Part shown: piece after piece, positions 15,398-21,914 of the stretch
Numbering within the stretch: position 1 is the stretch's first letter
How the letters are laid out: the number at the start of each line of letters is the position of its first letter
Source: Pirellulales bacterium
GTDB lineage: Bacteria; Planctomycetota; Planctomycetia; Pirellulales; Thermoguttaceae
Assembly (NCBI GenBank): GCA_020846145.1
Contig: JADLEL010000211.1
Coordinates: 1-35,279 of the forward strand
Length of the DNA: 35,279 nucleotides
Direction: 5' to 3'
Made by a program: the position numbers and the translations under genes
Notes under the pieces: model-generated
Database searches by the model: none
What the model saw: the letters and a program-made list of their open reading frames with translations, nothing else
What the model was told of the DNA's origin: nothing

Positions 15398-16318
15398 ATG
15401 TCGAACGAAAACGCCTGCCAACTGGATCTGAAACGAGTTCTGTCCAATGCCCAATTGCCGGCCCTGCCGCAAAGCGCGATCCGGCTTTTGGAATTATCTC
15501 AAGACCCGGCCAACGGACCGATCGAATTCGCCGTGCCCATTGAGGTCGATCCCGGGCTGACGGGCCAAGTATTGAAGTTCGTGAATTCGTCGTATTTCGG
15601 CTTTTCGCGGGAGATTTCGAGCATCAAACTGGCCATCACGCTGGTGGGCATCCGCACGATCAAGAATTTCGCCCTCTGGAGCGCCGTCTTCAGTTTGATG
15701 CCCAATCCGAAATGCGGGCCATTCGTTTTGAAGAGCCTTTGGCAGGATTCGCTGCGCCGCGCGCTTTTCGCCCGGACGTTCGCCAAACTCTTGGGCATCA
15801 AGGAGCCCGAGGAACAATTCGCCGCCGCCTTGCTGCAAGACATGGCCGTGCCGCTGCTGGCCAAGGAGAATCCCCAATCCTACGTGGAACTGCTGGAAGC
15901 CCGCGACAACGGCCGCGTGCGGCTATCGCATTTGGAGAGGACGGCCTTCGGTTGGACGCACGGCGAAGCCGCCGGAATGATGGCCCGGCAATGGAATCTG
16001 CCGGAGGCGTTCGCCGACTTGATCGAAAGCCACGACGACATCGAACGTCATGCCGCCAACGTCAAGGAGAATCCGGGAAAAGCGGCCGTGGCGCTCTCGG
16101 CGTTGCTGCCTTCGGTGGCCGATACCGAATGGCCCGAATGCGGCCAGTTCGAACGGTATTTCGAGAAGACCATCCCGTCGGGAGGTCCCGCGGTCGTCGA
16201 AATGCTGGCGCAAATCGATGAGCTATTCGTGAGCTTCGCGCCGGTTCTGAAGGTCAGCAATCCCAGCAAATCGTTGGTCGAAAGCCATCAAGAAGTCGCC
16301 CTGGCGGCGGTGGGATAA
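15398..16318 (+). CDS. HDOD-domain signalling protein
   Basis: 306 residues from the ATG at 15398, which follows GAGGG by five bases; the frame is open further upstream but that is repeat DNA. Residues 10-210 are an HDOD domain, an HD-fold output domain: LPALPQSAIRLLELSQDP, VLKFVNSSYFGFSREISSIK, AITLVGIRTIKNFALWSAVF, and a degenerate HD stretch LLQDMAVPLLAKEN. True HD metal ligands are lacking, as is usual for HDOD. These proteins act in the cytoplasm in signalling, chemotaxis or cell-cycle control. No receiver, GGDEF or EAL domain is fused here. It seems to be a single-gene unit, so its partner is unknown. Confidence 0.85.
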   Translation: MSNENACQLDLKRVLSNAQLPALPQSAIRLLELSQDPANGPIEFAVPIEVDPGLTGQVLKFVNSSYFGFSREISSIKLAITLVGIRTIKNFALWSAVFSLMPNPKCGPFVLKSLWQDSLRRALFARTFAKLLGIKEPEEQFAAALLQDMAVPLLAKENPQSYVELLEARDNGRVRLSHLERTAFGWTHGEAAGMMARQWNLPEAFADLIESHDDIERHAANVKENPGKAAVALSALLPSVADTEWPECGQFERYFEKTIPSGGPAVVEMLAQIDELFVSFAPVLKVSNPSKSLVESHQEVALAAVG

Positions 16319-16503
16319 GGGCAAAGACGAAGTCGGTTCCCGCGCCTACCGGTCGAACCGTTGTTCGCGGACGTTCTCGTGGGGGCGACGGAGACTATCG
16401 CCGTTGCCCCCGGTGCTTTCGGCTGGCAGCCATCTCGCGCATTCCTCCCTTTCCGCGTGAATTGCCATTTTCTCGTCGAACTCGCCTTTTCCCCCGCGAA
16501 GCA

Positions 16504-16509
16504 TATAAT
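16504..16509 (+). promoter_or_regulatory. Candidate -10 box for the TPR gene
   Basis: A perfect TATAAT (16504-16509) would place the transcript start near 16516. The ATG at 16514 could then not be the main start, which favours 16601 (or 16559/16568). The -35 region is weak. Confidence 0.4.
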
Positions 16510-16600
16510 TTCGATGGCGAGCAGTTTTATCGAAGAACGGACTTCCGGAATTATTCGCATGATTAATATGGAACTGGATGTTGTTGTAGGAAGCAAGAAA

Positions 16601-17119
16601 ATGAACGCGAGGAAAGGGATCCGCCGATTGAGGCTGCAACGCGAGGCCGAAGGGTATCTGGAACTGGGGATGCCGCAACATGCCTTATCGAGTTTGGCTC
16701 GGATTGGCGATCCCTCGAGCCTGGATTCTTCTGCGCTCTACTTATGGGGGGAGGCGTTGCGTTCCTTGGAACGTTACGAGGAAGCGATTATCCCCCTGCA
16801 GCGCGCCGCCGAGTCCGCTCCCGAAAACATCAATATCCGACTCGCGTTGGGATGGTGTTTCAAACGCGTAGGACGCATCCATAAAGCCATTGAGACTTTG
16901 GAACAAGCACTGGCCTCCGAACCCAACGAACCGCTGTTGCGCTACAATTTAGCCTGTTATTTCAGCCTGGCCGGCAATAAAAACCGCGCGATTCGTTATC
17001 TCTCGCAGGCTTTGGGCCTTGCTCCGGGCTATCGAAGCCTGATCGATTCCGAATCCGATTTCGACTCTCTGCGCCACGATCCCGACTTCCTGGCTTTATG
17101 CGAAAAAGTCAAAGGGTAG
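16601..17119 (+). CDS. Tetratricopeptide-repeat protein
   Basis: 172 residues from the ATG at 16601, which has AGGA nine bases upstream and lies downstream of the TATAAT at 16504. In-frame ATGs at 16514, 16559 and 16568 are alternatives. About three TPR units are visible: ALYLWGEALRSLERYEEAII, INIRLALGWCFKRVGRIHKA and LLRYNLACYFSLAGNKNRAI. A short conserved tail (SESDFDSLRHDPDFLALCEK) is common at the end of such proteins. No signal peptide or membrane segment is seen, so it is cytoplasmic and presumably mediates protein-protein contacts. The partner cannot be inferred. Confidence 0.8.
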   Translation: MNARKGIRRLRLQREAEGYLELGMPQHALSSLARIGDPSSLDSSALYLWGEALRSLERYEEAIIPLQRAAESAPENINIRLALGWCFKRVGRIHKAIETLEQALASEPNEPLLRYNLACYFSLAGNKNRAIRYLSQALGLAPGYRSLIDSESDFDSLRHDPDFLALCEKVKG

Positions 17120-17208
17120 GAACTTCCCAATTACCGCGGAAAACATCGCTCCCACGCGGGAATTCTCAAGTGGCGGCCCTTTCTCGCCAAACGATACCTC
17201 GAAAAGCA

Positions 17209-17239
17209 GTTGGGATGGCAGATCGACTGCCATCCCAAC
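17209..17239. terminator. Strong hairpin after the TPR gene
   Basis: GTTGGGATGGCAG (17209-17221) pairs perfectly with 17227-17239 across a five-base loop. It is 90 bases after the TPR stop and may terminate that transcript. No long T tract follows, only TTTT after nine bases, so it could simply be another dispersed palindrome. Confidence 0.5.
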
Positions 17240-17292
17240 CAAGTGTCTTTTCGACGATAAAAAAATCCGTGTCGCGGCCTTCGCGTTAGCCG

Positions 17293-17387
17293 GGATTATT
17301 CATAAACATCGTAGATGCGGCATCTTGCCGCATTTTAGGCAAAAGCGGCAAGATGCCGCTTCTACAAATCGTTTTTCTAAATAATGC
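17293..17387. repeat. Double-hairpin repeat, copy B (inverted)
   Basis: Near-identical to the reverse complement of 13524-13617: GATTATTCATAAACATCGTA at the left and AATCGTTTTTCTAAATAAT at the right. It ends four bases before the stop codon of the minus-strand outer-membrane gene and so may act as that gene's terminator or mRNA 3' stabiliser. Confidence 0.8.
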
Positions 17388-17390
17388 GCG

Positions 17391-18929
17391 TTAGAAATTA
17401 AAGGTTAAACCGGCGAAAGCGCCGTGAAGGATCAAATCGCCGTTGGTGTCGATATCCGCAATCGCGGGAATATCGACGACGTAAGGCGGAATTTGGTTGT
17501 CCGCCAGGCCGATGCCCGATATCGCCAGTACGCGGTAACCGATCCTGGCGCTCCAGCGCGAGGCAAAGAACCATTCCAAGCCCACGTCGGCTTGCGACAT
17601 GACCGCGAAGGTATTCGTCGAGGAACTTACGGGGTAGGTGCCGGGCACGCCGCTGGAGCCGGTCGTGGCGACGGTGCCGTTCCCGAGATTGGCCTGGAAG
17701 TAATTGGTGATGTAGTTGTCGTAAATGCCCACTTTCGGCGTGATGTAGATCCGCAAGGCGCCGCCGCCGAAGTTGTAGCCCAAATCCAGCCCGATTTGCC
17801 CGCCCCAAAGGTTATTGGTGATGCGGTCGTCCAAGTAAGCTTCCCAAGCGCCGCCGTCCTGGCCCCAGGTGGCGCCGTCTCTCAGGGAACCGAAGCGAAG
17901 ATCTTCTTCGAAGCGGAAGAATCGCGGTCCCGCCGAGAAGGCGAAATCCCAATTGCTGCCATAAAGGTTCGCCCATTGGCCGCGAACGAAGTTGACCTCC
18001 ACGCTCTGGATGTCGTTGTGCCGCCAGAGGCGATGTTCGGCGGCGTTATCGAACCAGTAGGTGCCCGGCTGGTTGAAGCCATTGATATCGCGGAACTGAA
18101 TGTCGCTGACTCTCAGCGGCGTGCTAACCGTATTGGGATTGGTGACGCTGGCGTCGCCGTAGAATGTCTCCGTGGTCCAGTAGTCGCCTTCGAGAGCCCA
18201 ATACCCCGCCGGGCTGCAAGGATCGCAACTGCTCACGCAAAACCGCCGGCCGAAGCGAACCTCGCCGCCGAACTTCCACCCGGTGCGGGCGTCTTGCGTA
18301 TTCATCAGTTGATTGGGATCGTTTCCGGTTTCATAACTGGTCCACAATTTGTTGGCATCGTTGCGGGCAAGGGCCAAGGCGGAAAGCGAGACGTACCACG
18401 GGCATGCGTCATAGCAGCAGCCCATTGATACGCCGCAAGAGGGTTCGCCGACGCCGCACGCGCCGCCCGTCGAACTTGGGGGAACATAGCCATTGCTTCC
18501 CCCGACTCCCGTCTGGCCTCGCTCGTTTAACATCTGATTGGTTAAACTCGCATTTTGCGGCGATCCCGGCTCGTTCAGGGCGGGCAAATCGTCGGGCGAT
18601 GCCGACGCGTCGGTCGAGTACGGCCGCGACGCATAAGCCGTTCGATAGACCGGCGCGGACGGTGAATTCGCCGCCGGCGCGGCATACGGCGTTTGCTGCG
18701 CTACATACCCGTTCGGGGCGTCGTAAGGAGCAACCTGTTGGGTAGTTGCTCCCGGTACGCTGACCGTCGGTCCGGCGTATGGGGCGGAATAATTGTCGTA
18801 GGGGACCGCCGCCGCTTGCTGAGGCATCCTCAGCGAGTCGGGCGAGCCGTAGAGTCCGTATTGTGCCCGGGCAAACTCGGTAAGATTTGCCGCCAAGAAA
18901 ACTATCAAAGATATTCGGATTAGTTTCAT
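17391..18929 (-). CDS. BBP7-family outer-membrane beta-barrel protein
   Basis: 512 residues from the ATG at 18929, which follows AAAGGA by seven bases; an ATG at 18959 in the same frame would put ten extra residues before the signal peptide. Residues 1-23 are a signal peptide (LIRISLIVFLAANLTEFARA). Residues 24-165 are low-complexity, rich in Ala, Pro, Tyr and Ser. A short Cys-rich segment (CGVGEPSCGVSMGCCYDACP) follows, then a barrel of about 320 residues with alternating aromatic strands: KFGGEVRFGRRFC, YWALEGDYWTTET, WNDFAFSAGPRF-like, GGQIGLDLGYNFGGG, WSARIGYRVLAI. The final residue is Phe (LTFNF), as in BAM substrates. The BBP7 family is characteristic of Planctomycetes. Role: probably a porin or surface structural protein; the cargo is unknown. 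Confidence 0.85.
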   Translation of the reverse strand: MKLIRISLIVFLAANLTEFARAQYGLYGSPDSLRMPQQAAAVPYDNYSAPYAGPTVSVPGATTQQVAPYDAPNGYVAQQTPYAAPAANSPSAPVYRTAYASRPYSTDASASPDDLPALNEPGSPQNASLTNQMLNERGQTGVGGSNGYVPPSSTGGACGVGEPSCGVSMGCCYDACPWYVSLSALALARNDANKLWTSYETGNDPNQLMNTQDARTGWKFGGEVRFGRRFCVSSCDPCSPAGYWALEGDYWTTETFYGDASVTNPNTVSTPLRVSDIQFRDINGFNQPGTYWFDNAAEHRLWRHNDIQSVEVNFVRGQWANLYGSNWDFAFSAGPRFFRFEEDLRFGSLRDGATWGQDGGAWEAYLDDRITNNLWGGQIGLDLGYNFGGGALRIYITPKVGIYDNYITNYFQANLGNGTVATTGSSGVPGTYPVSSSTNTFAVMSQADVGLEWFFASRWSARIGYRVLAISGIGLADNQIPPYVVDIPAIADIDTNGDLILHGAFAGLTFNF

Positions 18930-19229
18930 AACCCATTCCTTTCCGTGGAATAATTTCAATCCGTAGCCTCGTTATTTGAAATCGTCGGAGGAATTATTCG
19001 GGATTTGAGGAAACGCGCGGGAATGAGACATTTTTCAAGAATGAGGATGTCGTAATCGTTTTCATCGTTGATATTTCCGAAAAACCTACCAATTGCCCAA
19101 TTTGACTTGCACACCCTTGTGGAAAAAGATTCTCGTACTCACCTTATGGCCTACTTCATGGTGAATGATGTGGCATTCAAGTCAAATATCATCATTTACC
19201 CCCTCATGTAGAGTATTGCCATTATCTCC
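18930..19229. other. Divergent intergenic region
   Basis: About 300 bases between the BBP7 gene (minus) and the small membrane gene (plus). ATTTGACTTG (about 19098) and CAAGTCAAAT (about 19178) form inverted arms about 70 bases apart, which may be chance. No ORF is convincing. Promoters for both flanking genes should lie here, but only the one at 19230 is readable. Confidence 0.35.
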
Positions 19230-19258
19230 TTGACAAGACGCTAGTCGATCTGCAAAAT
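19230..19258 (+). promoter_or_regulatory. Candidate promoter of the 87-residue membrane protein
   Basis: TTGACA (19230-19235), a 17-base spacer and CAAAAT (19253-19258). The -35 box is perfect and the -10 box matches four of six. AGGA lies shortly before the ATG at 19281. Confidence 0.5.
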
Positions 19259-19280
19259 CAGGGAATCTAGGAAAACTGTT

Positions 19281-19544
19281 ATGAGCCGATCGCCGAATCT
19301 TCGACCTTGGATGGTTACGCTACTAGCGGGGGGGGCATTGCTGCCCATCGCGATTTGCGTCGTTCTGGGAATTGGCGCCATGTTGACGGCAATGGGAGAC
19401 GCCGCGGGCGGAACGGTTTTATACCGAATCGGCCTTGCTCTGGGGATTCTTTGGATTTTAGATCTAATCGTGCTGCTGCTCTTTCAGGGAGTGAGCGCGC
19501 TCTTTGGCAGCCCGAAGAACGACGATCCCGCCGATGAATCTTGA
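19281..19544 (+). CDS. Small two-helix membrane protein, unknown
   Basis: 87 residues. Two long hydrophobic segments (VTLLAGGALLPIAICVVLGI, continuing to GAML, and IGLALGILWILDLIVLLLFQ) span the membrane. The C-terminus is short and acidic (GSPKNDDPADES) and probably faces the cytoplasm by the positive-inside rule only weakly. The start ATG has AGGA about nine bases upstream and a promoter with a perfect -35 box. I do not recognise the family. It is probably monocistronic, as the next 475 bases hold only a repeat. Confidence 0.6.
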   Translation: MSRSPNLRPWMVTLLAGGALLPIAICVVLGIGAMLTAMGDAAGGTVLYRIGLALGILWILDLIVLLLFQGVSALFGSPKNDDPADES

Positions 19545-19660
19545 ACTGACGCCGAATCGCCCGCGTAACGCGATCATCCTGGGAGACCGGATTATCGGCG
19601 GGAAAATCGGTGTAGCCGACTGGAAATCCACTCGGTTCTCGGCTAACATGATTAAATTAT

Positions 19661-19866
19661 CGTAACCGTTCACAGGGGACTGTCCCGATTTTCGCGGCGC
19701 AAAAGATGATGGCGCCGTAAAAATGCTTAATCGCCGCGAAAATGGGACTGTCCCCCTCGCGTCGCGGGAAGGGGACAGGTCCATGTTTTCGGCCTACCGT
19801 TTGTCCGCAAAATACGTTACCCCGCCGAAAAATGGACCAGTCCCCGACCGGGGCGTGAACGCTTAC
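19661..19866 (-). repeat. 205-base composite repeat, copy 2 (inverted)
   Basis: Reverse-complement copy of the elements at 15060 and 21514: it begins CGTAACCGTTCACAGGGGAC and ends GGGGCGTGAACGCTTAC. Substitutions relative to the other copies are scattered, mostly in the arms' loops. The region 19545-20020 contains nothing else except a short GC-rich stretch (19870-19950) with GCCCATTGGTGGGC, another small palindrome. Confidence 0.85.
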
Positions 19867-20020
19867 AAATTATCGTTTGGACCGCACCGCCTTGCCCATT
19901 GGTGGGCAAAGCCCACCCTGCAAATCTGGGCGGCGCCCCTACCGTCAGGATTCTTACCGCTAAGGATAGCAAAGTTGTTGAACGCGAAAAAAAATTTCTA
20001 ACCGTTCATTGAGGTCTCGC

Positions 20021-21412
20021 ATGTTCATCGGCTTTCACATGCCGGCGGTTACCCGACATTCAAAAGCATTTCTTCTATGGGTGTTCTATCGCCAAATTAC
20101 TCATTTTGCCCCCGAAGACCTCGCTTTGATCTGCAATATCCACTATCTGGATAGCGATTACAACGGATGGGAGCACCTCGATCACGTTCAAGCGCAGAAC
20201 GACTATGTGGTTCCGTCCGCGGCACGAATCAGAGAATACGAAATTCATTTGATCTCTCCCGAAACCTTTCGGGAGATCGATGCGGATGGCGGCTATGTAG
20301 CTGCATGGAAACACCTTTTGACCGAACGTTTTGAACCGTTGGAACGCCAATTATCGGAGATAATTTCCCGGATTATGCAACGGCGCAAGGTGGAAGCGAT
20401 TCTCACATGGGGCAATACGCCGAGTTTGAAATACGTGGCTGCCCGGTTTGGCTTGCCGGTAATTCACAATGAATTGGGGACGCTCCGTCATCCACACTAC
20501 ATTTCGACCGCCTATTTCGATTTTTCGGGAGTCAACGGGAACACGGAATGCGAACGCCGCTATGCCGCCTTTCGCAGCGAAACGAAAAATCGTCCCTTGC
20601 CCGACTTAACCCGGGAGGCGTTGCTGGAGGTGGTTCGCAGCACGCCACGACTTCCCCAGGAGGATGCGCAATCGACGTATGCCGTAGGCATGGCAAAACA
20701 AATGGCTGCGGATTCCAACATCCTCGCTTTCAGCGACGGTTGGGATGCACGGAAACTCGTGGATCATGCAATCGACCGCTTTGGCAGCGGGAACGTTTTG
20801 GTGCGCAAGCATCCCGGCGAACCGGAAGACGATCGCAACGATGCGAACCTGGTGAAAGATACATCCGCGACGGCCATTGAGTTTATCGCCAAATGCAATC
20901 ACGTTATGACGATTAACTCCAGCGTCGGATTCGAGGCCATGTTGTACGGCAAGCAAACCACCATGCTGGGACAAAATCCTTTCCGATTTATCGCGGATCT
21001 ACCGCCCGAAGCGGAGTTGGAACGCCGCATGGCCCTCTACTTTGCCACGTTCGGTTATCTGGCGCCGTATAAAATGATCTACAAGACGGAGTATCTGCGG
21101 TGGCGGCTTTCCAATCCCTCGGAAACCGCCATCGTTCAATATCACCTCGGTTATTGGCTTACGGAAAAAAGCCGAAGACTCGCCGAGAGTTTTGAGGAAA
21201 ACGCGCGCCTCGGGATCGAACGAATTTCATGGCAGGAAAAGCAGCGGCAATGGGAAGCGCAGACATCGCAATTGGAATCCGCGCGTCAATGGCAAGCCGC
21301 TTATCTGTCCGTCGTCAATTCGCGTTCCTGGCGATTCACCGCGCCGGGAAGATGGCTTGGAGACAGGCTGCGATACCTGAAACGATGCTTCCTCAACAGA
21401 ATCCGGGGGTGA
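20021..21412 (+). CDS. Capsule-type glycosyltransferase-like protein
   Basis: 463 residues from the ATG at 20021, with GAGG seven bases upstream; a TTG at 20009 is less likely. The central part resembles capsular polysaccharide/Kdo-transferase-like proteins (KpsS/KpsC class, GT-B fold): EAILTWGNTPSLKYVAARFG and GLPVIHNELGTLR in the N-terminal lobe, NVLVRKHPGEPED and NHVMTINSSVGFEAMLYGKQ in the C-terminal lobe, the last being the donor-binding signature. Residues 395-463 are a charged helical tail ending VVNSRSWRFTAPGRWLGDRL, often seen at the end of surface-sugar glycosyltransferases. No membrane segment is present, so it acts in the cytoplasm or at the inner membrane. Donor and acceptor sugars are unknown. 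No other polysaccharide gene is adjacent. Confidence 0.65.
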   Translation: MFIGFHMPAVTRHSKAFLLWVFYRQITHFAPEDLALICNIHYLDSDYNGWEHLDHVQAQNDYVVPSAARIREYEIHLISPETFREIDADGGYVAAWKHLLTERFEPLERQLSEIISRIMQRRKVEAILTWGNTPSLKYVAARFGLPVIHNELGTLRHPHYISTAYFDFSGVNGNTECERRYAAFRSETKNRPLPDLTREALLEVVRSTPRLPQEDAQSTYAVGMAKQMAADSNILAFSDGWDARKLVDHAIDRFGSGNVLVRKHPGEPEDDRNDANLVKDTSATAIEFIAKCNHVMTINSSVGFEAMLYGKQTTMLGQNPFRFIADLPPEAELERRMALYFATFGYLAPYKMIYKTEYLRWRLSNPSETAIVQYHLGYWLTEKSRRLAESFEENARLGIERISWQEKQRQWEAQTSQLESARQWQAAYLSVVNSRSWRFTAPGRWLGDRLRYLKRCFLNRIRG

Positions 21413-21513
21413 ATTTTGCTTCGGGGTGATCGCCGAGTCGGTGATCGAAGGCGATTGTGATGGCGACGCTAGCAGACGCAAACCAACGAGAAAAAGGCAG
21501 CATGTCAATTTTG

Positions 21514-21719
21514 GTAAGCGTTCACGCCCCGGTCGGGGACTGGTCCATTTTTCGGCGGGATAACGTATTTTGCGGACAAACGGTTGGCCGAAAACATGGA
21601 CCTGTCCCCTTCCCGCGGCGCGAGGGGGACAGTCCCATTTTCGCGGCGATTGAGCATTTTTTCGGCGCCATCATCTATTGTGCCGCGAAAATCGGGACAG
21701 TCCCCTGTGAACGGTTGCC
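21514..21719 (+). repeat. 205-base composite repeat, copy 3
   Basis: Begins GTAAGCGTTCACGCCCCGG and ends CCCCTGTGAACGGTTGCC. It is closest to copy 1 (15060). It fills the middle of the 500-base gap between the glycosyltransferase and the S46 peptidase. The flanks 21413-21513 and 21720-21914 show no gene; GCGCTCCCCGGCGGACCGC near 21880 may form a small stem. Confidence 0.85.
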
Positions 21720-21914
21720 ATTTTTGAAAGAAGGCCGTTCGAGAGGCAAACTTTGGGGACTATTCGCGGGTCGTTTTGACGCGCACCGCCCGCGCGGGTA
21801 TGATAATGGAGAATTCGTGCGGGAAGGACCATAAGACGTTATTTTTTTCAACCGCTTTTTTCACAACCACGGCGCGCTCCCCGGCGGACCGCGGCGAAAC
21901 GGAGACCAACAACG

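Noticed and set aside
14856-15431. 191-codon plus frame before the HDOD gene
   Set aside because: It runs through the 205-base repeat and overlaps the HDOD start in another frame; composition is non-protein-like.
19723-20001. 92-codon plus frame
   Set aside because: Mostly coded by the 205-base repeat; its peptide recurs in other copies of the repeat and has no ribosome binding site.
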